64,000 nt of DNA from Rossellomorea aquimaris (GCF_035590735.1 NZ_CP141595.1:677001-741000); one strand, 5' to 3'. Shown: positions 1 through 7,857, counted from the stretch's first letter. Program-made: numbers and translations. Notes: generated by a model not told the origin, from the letters alone.

Positions 1-709
1 CAATAACACAAAAGCAGACGCACCGGCAGCGGAATTACGCTCTACATTAAATAATCTTGCAGCAGAACATTTCGCTTTAGCGGCGATGAGCATGCAAAAG
101 GGTGTAAGTGAAGCGCCTGATTATGATACGGCTACTTGGGCTGAAGATATGAACACAGAAGCCTGGACGAAGGCAATCGGATCTATTTATGGTGAAGAAG
201 GAGCTGCACAGTTCAAGAAGTTATGGACGAGTGAGCACATCAATGCTCAGGCAGACCTTGTAAGTGCGACATTAGCAGGTGACGAAGAAGCTGTGAAGGC
301 AGCGAAAGACAGCCTGGGTATGTTCACTGAAGAATTCGGTACATTCCTTGCGACAGCAACAGAAGGAAACCTTCCGAAAGACGCGGCCATCTCTTCACTG
401 AAAACACATGAAGATCAAGTCGTGAACACGTTCGACTCGTATGTAGCGGAAGATTACAAAGGAAGCATGGATAGCTTCCGTGAAGGATATGCGTTCATGT
501 TCGGTGTAGGGAAAGCACTTGGAGACGCGATTGTGAAGCAGAATCCTGAGAAGTTCGCATCCAGTGACATGCCGGAACAAATGCCAAACACAGGTATGGG
601 CGGTGCAGCTGATCAACAAATGCCAATGGCTGCATGGATCACATTTGTCGCAGTAGCATTAATGGCTGGTGGAATCATCATCAAGAAAAAATTTGCTGAT
701 CAACAATAA
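1..709 (+). CDS. LPXTG-like cell-wall-anchored surface protein (5' end outside window)
   Basis: The reading frame is open from base 2, so the gene begins outside the window. What remains is about 235 residues of helical, Glu/Ala/Lys-rich sequence with conserved-looking AEHFALA and SEHINAQ segments, then a sorting signal: MPNTG at 581-595, a hydrophobic stretch, and a basic KKK tail. The protein should be exported and covalently attached to the wall by a sortase; the sortase gene follows 64 bases downstream, which makes it the probable enzyme. Similar helical Bacillus surface proteins are often labelled copper-amine-oxidase-like, but no oxidase motif is visible here and I do not assign that function. 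The start, signal peptide and full length cannot be seen. Confidence 0.8.
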   Translation, partial: NNTKADAPAAELRSTLNNLAAEHFALAAMSMQKGVSEAPDYDTATWAEDMNTEAWTKAIGSIYGEEGAAQFKKLWTSEHINAQADLVSATLAGDEEAVKAAKDSLGMFTEEFGTFLATATEGNLPKDAAISSLKTHEDQVVNTFDSYVAEDYKGSMDSFREGYAFMFGVGKALGDAIVKQNPEKFASSDMPEQMPNTGMGGAADQQMPMAAWITFVAVALMAGGIIIKKKFADQQ

Positions 710-724
710 TTCATAGAGCCATGG

Positions 725-746
725 GAAGAGCGGGAATCTGCTCTTC
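725..746 (+). terminator. Hairpin between surface protein and sortase genes
   Basis: GAAGAGC (725-731) and GCTCTTC (740-746) form a perfect 7-bp stem followed by a pyrimidine-rich but not pure U tract. It may be a partial terminator or an mRNA-stabilising structure that sets the ratio of substrate to sortase. Confidence 0.4.
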
Positions 747-773
747 TCTCTTCTCTTAAGTGGAGGGAATATA

Positions 774-1748
774 ATGAAGAAACGAATACTTATCATACTG
801 ATCGCGGTCCTTATGATTGGTGTTGTCAGCTTTCAGGCAATCGCAAAGGACGGACCTGAGAAAGAAAATCAGACAACTCAATCCGATAAGAAACAAACAG
901 TGGAAAAAGAAAAAGCAAAAAGCGGGGTGGGTACCGCCCATAAGGAAGAAGAGTTTGTTCTTCTTGACTCTTTAAAGAAGAAGAAAACAGAGCTTGAAGA
1001 GCAGGTAAAGGTTCAAGAAGAAGGAATTACGCCTTCCCGTGTACAGATTCCGAGCATGGACATCGATACCAACATCATTCCCGTCGGTTTACTTGAAAAC
1101 GGGGAAATGGAAGTTCCTGAAGATACCGATGTGGTCGGATGGTACGATCGTGGGGTGAAGGTCGGTACAAAGGGAAATGCCGTCCTTGCTGGACATGTCG
1201 ACAGTAAGAAAGGCCCGGCAATTTTCTTCTATCTGAAGAACATCAAAGTAGGGGAGAAAATCATCGTCACGGATGAAAAGGGAATGGAACGGACTTTCGA
1301 GGTGAAATCGAAGGAAAGCTATCCGAATGATGAAGCTCCGATCGAGAAAATCTTCGGACCATCGGATAAACGGAACCTGAATGTCATTACGTGCACAGGT
1401 ACGTTCAATCATGACGAACATCTTTATCCGGACCGTCTGGTCGTGTATACAGAGCTCATCTCTGAAACCCAAGTCAATGAGCTTGAAGCTCCTGAACCAC
1501 CGACGGCAGTCGAATACGATACCGGATCCCTTTCCTGGCACTCGGTCAATGATGATACGGTAATGGGTTACAGAGTGTATAAAAAGTCCTCAGACGCGAA
1601 AGAGTTCGAACATATCGAAAGCATTTCAGCACACGAACGGAAGAGCTTTTTTGATGGAGAGGGTGAAAAGGGAGATTCTTATTACATCACAACTGTGAAT
1701 ATTGAAGATATGGAATCTAAAGCCTCTGAAAAAATGGTAGTGAAATAA
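774..1748 (+). CDS. Class F sortase with C-terminal fibronectin type III-like domain
   Basis: A 324-residue protein with an N-terminal signal anchor (about residues 1-24), a charged linker, and a sortase fold at about 90-230. The catalytic set is visible: His in AGHVD (about 142), Cys in the VITCTG motif (about 208) and Arg in PDRLVV (about 222). The IPSMDID...GWYDRG pattern fits class F sortases (established knowledge). Residues from about 238 to the end read as a single fibronectin type III-like module, which is not part of the minimal enzyme. It acts outside the membrane, cleaving a sorting signal and joining the protein to peptidoglycan; the MPNTG protein immediately upstream is the obvious substrate. 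The ATG at 774 follows GTGGAGGG at a good distance. Confidence 0.88.
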   Translation: MKKRILIILIAVLMIGVVSFQAIAKDGPEKENQTTQSDKKQTVEKEKAKSGVGTAHKEEEFVLLDSLKKKKTELEEQVKVQEEGITPSRVQIPSMDIDTNIIPVGLLENGEMEVPEDTDVVGWYDRGVKVGTKGNAVLAGHVDSKKGPAIFFYLKNIKVGEKIIVTDEKGMERTFEVKSKESYPNDEAPIEKIFGPSDKRNLNVITCTGTFNHDEHLYPDRLVVYTELISETQVNELEAPEPPTAVEYDTGSLSWHSVNDDTVMGYRVYKKSSDAKEFEHIESISAHERKSFFDGEGEKGDSYYITTVNIEDMESKASEKMVVK

Positions 1749-1756
1749 GATTTGGG

Positions 1757-1795
1757 AAGGGACCCTTCTGCAATTTGCAGGTCTCTTTCTTTCGA
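1757..1795 (+). terminator. Intrinsic terminator after sortase
   Basis: AGGGACC (1758-1764) pairs with GGTCTCT (1780-1786), with an inner CTGCA/TGCAG stem, followed by a T-rich tract. Confidence 0.7.
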
Positions 1796-1873
1796 ATGAA
1801 AAGGGATAGCAAAGAACAAGAATCATCCCCTCTTAGCTTTTTTTAATGGAACGAAATGTGATAAAGCAGCCGG

Positions 1874-1885
1874 TATGGTACCATA
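1874..1885. promoter_or_regulatory. Perfect 12-bp palindrome upstream of the LysR gene
   Basis: TATGGTACCATA is perfectly symmetric and lies 34 bp before the GTG start. Its role as an operator is inference. Confidence 0.3.
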
Positions 1886-1918
1886 ATGTCATATGATTCA
1901 ACATAAGAAGGTGAGCAT

Positions 1919-2812
1919 GTGGACATCAGGCACTTAAAATATTTTATTGAAGTAACGAGATTCAAGAGCTTCACCCGTGCGGCGGATCATTTGTTTGTGA
2001 CCCAGCCGACCATCAGTAAGATGATCAGGAACTTAGAGGATGAGCTTGGGGTGGAGCTGTTCCACCGTTCCCGGAAGCAGCTCGTGCTGACGGATGCGGG
2101 ACGGGCGATTTTGAAGCAGGCGCAGACAATCGATAAGGCATTCGAGAATGTCCAGCATGAACTCGATGATCTGATCGGCCTGCAGCGGGGGCATATCCGC
2201 ATCGGACTGCCGCCGATCATGGACGCGGGTCAGTTCATCAAGGTGCTGGGGGAGTTCCACGCCCTCTACCCCGGTATCACTTTCCAGCTGATCGAGAATG
2301 GGACGAAGCGGATTGAAGAAGATATTCTCACAGATCAGCTCGATGTGGGGGTGGGTGTCCTGCCTGCTGCAGAGGAGGATTTTCACCATTTTTCTTTTAT
2401 GAAAGAGGAACTTCGGATCGTGGTGCCAAGGACACATCGATTGGCCGGCAGAAAGCAGGTTAAATTGTTAGAGCTTGAAGGAGAACAGCTCATTCTCTTT
2501 AATAAGGACTTTGCGTTGAATGACAGGATCCGAGGGGCTTGCAAAGAAGCAGGTTTTCTTCCGAAAGTGGTGTCTGAAAGTTCTCAATGGGACTTCATCG
2601 GGAAGATGATCGAAGCGGAACTCGGGATTTCGATCCTGCCGAACAGCGTGTATGAGCAGCTGAAGGAAGATCTCGTCGCTATCCGCGTCGTAAAGCCCGT
2701 CATCGAATGGGACCTTGCCATTATTTGGAGGAAAAATCAATACTTATCGTATGCCACAAATGAGTGGCTGACCTTTACCCAGGAACGATTGATGGGGAGC
2801 ATTTCTGACTAA
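1919..2812 (+). CDS. LysR-family transcriptional regulator (CidR/YwbI-like)
   Basis: A 297-residue LysR regulator: winged helix at residues 1-60 (FTRAADHLFVTQPTISKMI) and a periplasmic-binding-protein-like effector domain from about 90 to 295. The N-terminus and the RIGLPP segment resemble the CidR/YwbI group, which in B. subtilis controls holin-like genes (established knowledge), but no cidAB-type gene lies next to it, so the target is unknown. The start is GTG at 1919, placed by AAGAAGGTG at 1905-1913. A perfect 12-bp palindrome at 1874-1885 lies in the promoter region and could be an autoregulatory site. The gene is followed by a 180-bp gap and is probably monocistronic. Confidence 0.85.
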   Translation: MDIRHLKYFIEVTRFKSFTRAADHLFVTQPTISKMIRNLEDELGVELFHRSRKQLVLTDAGRAILKQAQTIDKAFENVQHELDDLIGLQRGHIRIGLPPIMDAGQFIKVLGEFHALYPGITFQLIENGTKRIEEDILTDQLDVGVGVLPAAEEDFHHFSFMKEELRIVVPRTHRLAGRKQVKLLELEGEQLILFNKDFALNDRIRGACKEAGFLPKVVSESSQWDFIGKMIEAELGISILPNSVYEQLKEDLVAIRVVKPVIEWDLAIIWRKNQYLSYATNEWLTFTQERLMGSISD

Positions 2813-2953
2813 GGAATGCTCTTTTTTGTCGTCTATTTTGGGAAAGTGGAGATTGATACCATTCAGATGTAAGCCATTGCATAGACAGCATCTATGATGA
2901 TGATAAGAAACATTCATTTCACTTATCCTGATTCGGGGCGTACACTTTGAGTA

Positions 2954-2965
2954 TCAAACGTTTGA
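2954..2965. promoter_or_regulatory. Perfect 12-bp palindrome upstream of thioesterase
   Basis: TCAAACGTTTGA is perfectly symmetric, 34 bp before the thioesterase ATG. It is a candidate repressor site; it does not match the FapR operator I know. Confidence 0.3.
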
Positions 2966-2999
2966 GAAACCATTTTACAACAGAAGGGACTTGTTCTTC

Positions 3000-3536
3000 A
3001 TGGCAAAAACGAAGCATCCGAAAGAGAGTCTGGTCGTCAGCACGGACCAGGTGATGATCAATGATTTAAACAACTACAACACCCTGTTCGGCGGGGTGTT
3101 GATGAAGAAGCTCGATAACAATGCGACGTTATCCGCGAGACGTCATGCCCGGGTGAAGGAATGTGTGACGGCATCAACGGATTCCATCGACTTCCTCTAT
3201 CCGATCCATCAAAGTGATTCCGTGTGCGTCGAATCCTTCGTCTCGTATGTCGGAAATAAATCAATGGAAATCTTCTGCAAAGTGATTGCCGAAGATATGA
3301 TCACGGGAGAAAGACGAATGGCGGCAACAGCCTTCTTAACTTTCGTCGCCCTCGATGAAAATAAAAATCCCGTCAAGGTGGCGGAAATCGTCCCGGAAAC
3401 AGAAGAGGAGAAATTTTTGTTCGAATCAGGAAAAGAACGGGCAGAAAGAAGACGGGTCCGCCGCAAGCAGAGTAAAATCCTGAATGACATCATTGGACTA
3501 GAAAAACCTTGGAACTTGGGAGGGGAAGCATCATGA
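3000..3536 (+). CDS. Hotdog-fold acyl-CoA thioesterase (YkhA-like)
   Basis: A 178-residue single-hotdog protein of the acyl-CoA hydrolase family that includes YkhA. NTLFGGVLMKKLDNNATLSARRHA matches the family's active-site helix region, and a basic tail (KERAERRRVRRKQ) follows the domain. It should hydrolyse fatty acyl-CoA to free acid and CoA in the cytoplasm. ATG at 3000 is preferred over TTG at 2991 because AGAAGGG (2982-2988) is 11 bases from the ATG but only 2 from the TTG. Its stop overlaps the next start in an ATGA arrangement, so the two genes are translationally coupled. Confidence 0.88.
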   Translation: MAKTKHPKESLVVSTDQVMINDLNNYNTLFGGVLMKKLDNNATLSARRHARVKECVTASTDSIDFLYPIHQSDSVCVESFVSYVGNKSMEIFCKVIAEDMITGERRMAATAFLTFVALDENKNPVKVAEIVPETEEEKFLFESGKERAERRRVRRKQSKILNDIIGLEKPWNLGGEAS

Positions 3537-3907
3537 CCACAATGCTTGCAGGAATGAACGAACTTCACGATGCGAAAAGAGATGTGGAAGCACTCAAACA
3601 GGATTTCCCTGAATTGAATGAGCAGCTCGTCCACGTCGTAAGCCTGACGAGACAATTACAGTTGAAGTACGGATACATGGGGTCACTACTCCGTGACAAG
3701 GAGCTGCCAGACTATGAGCCGCAGTTTGTAAGAGGTTCGATCCTCTCCCTCTATCAGGAGGAAGTGCGGAAGCTGAAAGAAAACCCTAATATCGTTCAGC
3801 TGAAAGACATCATGAAAAAGCACCGACAAATCAGTGATTCGAAATTGTTTTTATTGATCCTTGGCGCGAAGCCGGAACTGTTGCAGGGGTCGACGATTAT
3901 AAAATAA
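3533..3907 (+). CDS. Small helical protein of unknown function, coupled to thioesterase
   Basis: A 124-residue, charged, predominantly helical protein with no signal peptide or membrane segment. I do not recognise the family. ATG at 3533 overlaps the upstream TGA (ATGA) and is preceded by GGGAGGGG, so it is certainly translated together with the acyl-CoA thioesterase; a supporting role for that enzyme is plausible but unproven. A terminator follows at once, which defines a two-gene operon. Confidence 0.75.
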   Translation: MTTMLAGMNELHDAKRDVEALKQDFPELNEQLVHVVSLTRQLQLKYGYMGSLLRDKELPDYEPQFVRGSILSLYQEEVRKLKENPNIVQLKDIMKKHRQISDSKLFLLILGAKPELLQGSTIIK

Positions 3908-3918
3908 TGGAGAGTAGA

Positions 3919-3950
3919 ACCGGAAGAGGGGAGTCTTCCGGTTTTTGTTT
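3919..3950 (+). terminator. Intrinsic terminator
   Basis: ACCGGAAGA pairs perfectly with TCTTCCGGT, followed by TTTTGTTT. Confidence 0.9.
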
Positions 3951-3954
3951 TGGT

Positions 3955-4292
3955 GATGAAATTGCTTGTAATTATTGATTAGACGGTAGAGCATTCAAGA
4001 ACCTCTCCGGACTGCAATTCACAAAAAAGATTGATGAATATTCCATAATTTGAAATAATTAGAATATTAGAAGGGAGATTCAGATAAAAAATCTTTATCC
4101 TGATTATGACCATCTTGATTTTACAATCCCTTGTTGGAAAACAAATTGGGCAACTGTGGGTTTTGATTATCGGGATAGGATATAACTGTGCTGCCTTAAC
4201 TTCCTGGTTTAGTGCGCATGGGGGGCGGGTTATATTTTCGAGGAGTGAAGTGTCAAGGGCGTTGAGAAAGTCACTAAGTAAAGGAGGAAAAC
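3955..4292. other. Gap without a confident gene; possible decayed coding sequence
   Basis: A ribosome-binding-site-like AGAAGGGAG (4069-4077) precedes a 33-codon frame (4084-4185) that begins with ATA rather than a recognised start. A different frame gives a 66-codon hydrophobic ORF from ATG 4106 with no ribosome binding site. Neither is convincing; the stretch may be remnants of a small gene. Confidence 0.4.
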
Positions 4293-4481
4293 ATAATTCA
4301 ACCTAAAAAAGAAAAGCAAAAGAAGATACAAGATCTCTACCGGAAAAAAAAGCGGGAGGTTTCTCCAAATAACATCTGGACGATAGTTGTGATTCTCTGT
4401 GTAATCCCGGTACTTATCCTGCTTGTGACTAGCGCATTATTCGATCTTGGTGTACCGTTGCCTGATTTTTTCGGAAGATGA
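4293..4481 (+). CDS. Small single-pass membrane protein lacking a canonical start codon
   Basis: An ideal AGGAGG (4282-4287) is followed by a frame with a lysine-rich N-terminus (QPKKEKQKK...YRKKKRE), one transmembrane segment (WTIVVILCVIPVLILLV) and a short tail, ending at TGA 4479-4481. There is no ATG, GTG or TTG in the right place: the codons at the correct distance are ATA (4293) and ATT (4296). One A-to-G change at 4295 would create an ATG. So the gene uses a rare AUU/AUA start, has lost its start, or contains a base-call error. It is followed by two more small membrane or exported protein genes on the same strand. Confidence 0.5.
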   Translation: MIQPKKEKQKKIQDLYRKKKREVSPNNIWTIVVILCVIPVLILLVTSALFDLGVPLPDFFGR

Positions 4482-4499
4482 GAGGTAGGACGTGGAAAT

Positions 4500-4760
4500 A
4501 TGAAACAATTACTGATTGGATTGACTTGCTTATTGGTAAGTGCCATTCTATATGGTTCCGCGCTTATAACGGCAGCCATCTATTCCCGCATGTTGGGTGA
4601 AACGGATGGCCTCGGGTGGGACAGTAGATACGGAATATATGGGACGGCAATACGGGACGTGGGAGCATTCCCCCTTGTAATGGCGGTTTTAACAGCGATT
4701 ACCGGCATTACGTTGATCGTAGTATCTATCAGGAAAAATATTCAAGTAGGCAAAAATTGA
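4500..4760 (+). CDS. Small two-pass membrane protein, unknown function
   Basis: An 86-residue protein with two hydrophobic segments (about residues 4-27 and 56-78) separated by a polar loop containing DGLGWDSRYGIYG. ATG 4500 follows GAGGTAGGA. I do not recognise the family. It lies 18 bases after the start-defective small membrane gene and 76 bases before an exported protein, in what looks like a three-gene unit. Confidence 0.65.
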   Translation: MKQLLIGLTCLLVSAILYGSALITAAIYSRMLGETDGLGWDSRYGIYGTAIRDVGAFPLVMAVLTAITGITLIVVSIRKNIQVGKN

Positions 4761-4836
4761 ATGGAAAACCCGATATGGGGCGGATCTACCGCAATCGATG
4801 AATAAAGCTGATGTTGGTGAAAAAGGGGATGGACGG

Positions 4837-5322
4837 ATGAAAAAACGGTGGATAGCAGCTATACTGCTCTTGATGGCCGTCGTAGTGGGAGGGACTTATT
4901 TATGGGTAAGAGAGAATCCCCCAATGGAGATTGGCTTGATTGGTCAAAATGAGGATGGGACATCTGTCTTGGTTGAAGTAACCAATCATGGTTTCCGTGA
5001 AGCGAAAGTGGTGAGGGTCAGAGTCAATCATGATGATGCTCCTGAGAAAGTGAAGATGCAGGTGAGTAATCTTCTGAAAGGATACGTCCATGGGGATGAT
5101 GCTCGAGATGAAAAAGTAGAATATAAGAACCTACAGGATGTAGTCATCGAAAGGGGATCTTCTCAATCAAAACAAATGGAGAAATTAAATAATGGAACTG
5201 CGACGAAAGAAGATACCATTTATGCCGTGCATGTGTTTCATGACGAAGCAGTCAGTCGGATGATGATCGAGTATCAGTACTTTGGGATGACGTTTCATGA
5301 AACAGTAGAGGTCCCTTTTTGA
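4837..5322 (+). CDS. Exported or membrane-anchored protein of unknown function
   Basis: A 161-residue protein with an N-terminal signal anchor (KKRWIAAILLLMAVVVGG) and a polar, beta-rich remainder rich in Val and Glu, ending in VEVPF. ATG 4837 is preferred over ATG 4798 because AAAAGGGG lies 9 bases before it and the hydrophobic segment then begins at residue 5. No domain recognised. Probably co-transcribed with the two small membrane protein genes upstream; a phased repeat array follows. Confidence 0.7.
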   Translation: MKKRWIAAILLLMAVVVGGTYLWVRENPPMEIGLIGQNEDGTSVLVEVTNHGFREAKVVRVRVNHDDAPEKVKMQVSNLLKGYVHGDDARDEKVEYKNLQDVVIERGSSQSKQMEKLNNGTATKEDTIYAVHVFHDEAVSRMMIEYQYFGMTFHETVEVPF

Positions 5323-5365
5323 ATGTTACTGTTTGCAGATTCAACAAGAAGTGTTTCTTCCCCCG

Positions 5366-5492
5366 AGATTTTTCGACAAACGGTTCATAAAAGTGCAAAA
5401 GTGGGTCACATATCAGAATTCCGGATTAAATATGCCCGAAACCGGCGCATAAATCTGGAAACTGGTTCATAAAAGGTGAAAACCGGACCATA
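5366..5492 (-). repeat. Array A: six degenerate units of 20-21 bp with terminal TTTGTCGAAAAATCT motif
   Basis: Read on the minus strand, the core TTTATGAACC/TTTATGCGCC/TTTATGGTCC recurs. On the plus strand the units (GGTTCATAA-like) start at about 5382, 5403, 5423, 5444, 5464 and 5485, spaced 21, 20, 21, 20 and 21 bp. The array ends at 5366-5381 in the complement of GTTTGTCGAAAAATCT. The period is not a multiple of three and no ORF spans it, so it is not coding. The same unit and terminal motif recur in inverted orientation at 26320-26463. Confidence 0.75.
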
Positions 5493-5650
5493 AACCGAAG
5501 GGAAGAAGTGGAAACGGTGTTGTGGACTGTAAAAAGTCCTCGTGTGACAGTATTATATAAGAAATAACCTCGGTTTACACTAAAAAAAGGGGTTATCAAT
5601 TCAAAATCAGATAAAAAAATCCAATAGAATAATACATACCCCATGCTACA

Positions 5651-6621
5651 CTATTCTATTATTAGATATCCGTATTCACTTTTTTGTACAATTTCTTTTG
5701 AATCCAGGGCAGTCCATTCTTCCATTTCTGTATTTGGATTTTGTTCTAAATAACTCTGCATAATCTTATAACCTATCATATAACTAGCTCTTTTCGGGAT
5801 ATTCTTTGAGTCATTTCCCGACATAAAGTCATTATAAGTCTCAGGGTCAAAGGAACTCCTTTTATCAGCTAACTCAAATAGAGCATTTTTTATCACATCA
5901 TCAGGAATTGTTTTAGTCCATTGTACGTCTGTTTCGGATAAACGATTTTAGCAAAAGAGTCTGCTTTCCCTTCGAAGATAACAAAGTCTAAAAAAGTGCC
6001 GCCAACAGAACTTTTCTCCATAGTAACTGTATGATGATATTCGTGTGCAACGGTATAGGTTAACTGCCGATTGGTAAATTCCGGATTCATTTGGATCAAT
6101 ATCACGTTATCACTCAGCGTCCACGCGGCGACACCATTCATATCCTCTAGTGGCATCTCAGGGTTCGCGGACATAACAAATACTGTCTTATCTCCCCCTG
6201 AAAGAAGTTTGGAAGAATCAGAGAGAGCTTTTTCTATTAAATTGTTAATTTCATCTTGGCGGTTAAGAAGGTCAACTGAATAATCGTTAAGGTCTTGAGC
6301 ATACCTTGTAGGAATCAAATATTGGGAAATGTCCATTTTCAGGTTCAAATTACCTTCTGTCAGTTGTTGGCGAAATGGCTGTATCACTTTATCATCATAA
6401 ATTTCATTTTCAGGTTGATCAGAATTTTTGATAATCACTTCAGTATAATCAATAACTTCTTCATATAAGGGGATGACTTTGAAGTGTTGTTCCCCTTGTG
6501 AAAATTCAGATGTTTTCTGTGATGGTAATTCTTCCGAAAGTGTACTTTTCTTACCACTCTCTTTTGAACAGCCTACAATCAATATCAATGTTGAAATGAA
6601 AAAAATCATGTATTTTCTCAA
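5651..6621 (-). pseudogene. DUF2268-type putative zinc protease lipoprotein, split by a frameshift
   Basis: The N-terminal part (6621 down to about 5939) has a lipoprotein signal ending in LIVGC, a polar linker, and the HEYHH zinc motif (HEXXH) followed by FEGKADSFA, as in DUF2268 predicted Zn-dependent proteases. It then runs into a short out-of-frame tail and stops at 5893. The C-terminal part (down to 5651; YMIGYKIMQSYLEQNP) continues the family fold in another frame. Restoring one base near 5938-5940 gives a continuous YPETDVQWTKTIPDDV junction, so a single-base deletion explains the break. It is either a recent pseudogene or a sequencing error. The intact product would be an extracytoplasmic lipoprotein. 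Confidence 0.8.
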
Positions 6622-6788
6622 TCCAACCCCTCCTTATACCTTTATACAACAATACCATAAACAGTAAAATTTTTCCTTTTATAACAATAAGGCAAATATG
6701 AAACATGAATCATGAATCATGAAAAGAGGATACTTCCTACTCTATCTGGAATGTATTAAAGAATATGTAAATGCAGGAGGGAATAAAA

Positions 6789-6965
6789 ATGAATGCCAAA
6801 CAAGTATTATTTATGCAACTGGACGCCTGCCACAGCGAAAATACCTGGTTTGTCTCTTTGATCAATTCCATTACCGGCCTCACCGAAGAACAAGCAACGT
6901 GGAAGCCGAATGAAGCCACCAACTCCATCTCTGAAATTATCCATCATCTCAGCTCCCTTCTGTAT
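6789..6965 (+). pseudogene. N-terminal fragment of a DinB-family protein
   Basis: AGGAGGG precedes ATG 6789, and the first 55 or so residues (TWFVSLINSITGLTEEQATWKPNEATNSISEIIHHL) match the first helices of DinB_2 four-helix proteins, including the first metal-ligand-like His. After about 6957 the similarity stops; the frame runs on into AT-rich sequence and ends at 7100, past the promoter and start of the next gene. Full-length relatives are 150-180 residues, so about two thirds is missing. A full-length DinB-family gene is present at 59186-59719. Confidence 0.6.
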
Positions 6966-7003
6966 AAATTAAATTACATAAATGTTAAAAACCCCCATTT
7001 TCT

Positions 7004-7028
7004 GTTTGAATCTCAACTTACGAGGTAT
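7004..7028 (+). promoter_or_regulatory. Probable SigB general-stress promoter
   Basis: GTTTGA (7004-7009), a 13-nt spacer, and AGGTAT (7023-7028) match the SigB pattern GTTTAA-N12-15-GGGTAT, about 60 bp before the KGG-repeat gene. GsiB-type KGG proteins are classical SigB targets in B. subtilis. Confidence 0.6.
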
Positions 7029-7086
7029 ATAACCAATGTACAAACGTGCAACACCATTTTCACTAAACTTAAGGAGGATTTTATTT

Positions 7087-7374
7087 ATGGCAAACAGTAA
7101 CAGCAATAACAACAACAGCAACAGCAGCAACAACAATAATAGCAACAACAAAATGAGTTACGAAGAAGCTGGCCGTAAAGGCGGCGAACAAACGGCGAAG
7201 AACCATGACAAAGAATTCTACCAAGAGATCGGTGAAAAAGGTGGAGAAGCAACCTCAGAAAATCACGACAAGAAATTCTATCAGGAAATAGGAGCGAAAG
7301 GCGGTAGCCAGTCCAGTAACTCCAGCAACTCGAATAACTCCAACAGTTCAAGCAATAAAAACAGCAATAAATAA
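7087..7374 (+). CDS. KGG-repeat general stress protein (GsiB-like) with Asn/Ser-rich ends
   Basis: A 95-residue, very hydrophilic protein. The centre holds three copies of the stress-induced KGG motif (GRKGGEQTAKNHDKEF, GEKGGEATSENHDKKF, GAKGGSQ). Both ends are low-complexity Asn/Ser tracts encoded by AAC/AGC/AAT codons. GsiB-type proteins are hydrophilin-like protectants induced by general stress. AAGGAGG places ATG 7087 well. A SigB-like promoter lies upstream and a strong terminator downstream, so this is a single-gene stress unit. The Asn/Ser tails are unusual compared with GsiB, which is mostly KGG repeats. Confidence 0.85.
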   Translation: MANSNSNNNNSNSSNNNNSNNKMSYEEAGRKGGEQTAKNHDKEFYQEIGEKGGEATSENHDKKFYQEIGAKGGSQSSNSSNSNNSNSSSNKNSNK

Positions 7375-7391
7375 CCACCGGATGGTTCAGA

Positions 7392-7435
7392 AACTCAAAA
7401 AGACCCTGTCGATCGACGACGGGTCTTTTTGAGTT
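7392..7435 (+). terminator. Strong intrinsic terminator, probably bidirectional
   Basis: AACTCAAAAAGACCC pairs with GGGTCTTTTTGAGTT. The A and T tracts in the stem allow it to act in both directions between the convergent genes. Confidence 0.85.
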
Positions 7436-7460
7436 GAATCTATGGATCATTCATAAGAAG

Positions 7461-7679
7461 CTAGGTCTGTAATACATTTTCTAATAAGGCTAAAGCGGAG
7501 TCGATATCATGATAGCTTTTCTCAGAGTCATGTTGAGTGATGACGAATGAGTTTAATTCCTTGGAGTAAGAAACCAGCAATACGTCAGAATCATGTTCAG
7601 AAAATGACTGGGTGATATCACAATCTGAATAGGTTTGGAGCGTCTGTAAGATGGTAAGCAGCTCACGATTTCTTGACAT
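7461..7679 (-). CDS. Small cytoplasmic protein, possibly YkuJ/DUF1797-like
   Basis: A 72-residue acidic protein without membrane segments. AAAGGAGA lies just before the ATG on the minus strand. The pattern LQTLQTY...VSYSKELNSFVITQ...DIDSALALLENVL is reminiscent of the YkuJ (DUF1797) small-protein family, but the match is by eye only. Function unknown. It shares a terminator with the convergent KGG gene. Confidence 0.6.
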   Translation of the reverse strand: MSRNRELLTILQTLQTYSDCDITQSFSEHDSDVLLVSYSKELNSFVITQHDSEKSYHDIDSALALLENVLQT

Positions 7680-7857
7680 TTTCTTAATCTCCTTTCTTTA
7701 AAAAAGGGAAGGAATTTTTAATTTTTGGATTATTTTAACATAATATCAAAATGTTTGTAAGGGAGAAAAGTCGTGTTTTTTTACTGAAAGTATGTATGAA
7801 TGAAGTTCCTTTCCATGGTAGAGACTATAAATGAATACCCATCGTAAACTTTCGTAC

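Noticed and set aside
4106..4306. 66-codon hydrophobic ORF
   Set aside because: No ribosome binding site, and it overlaps the Shine-Dalgarno and start of the better supported small membrane gene in another frame.
7085..7450. Long minus-strand ORF opposite the KGG gene
   Set aside because: It is the complement of AAC/AGC-rich low-complexity codons and would encode a Cys/Tyr-rich run; it has no ribosome binding site.
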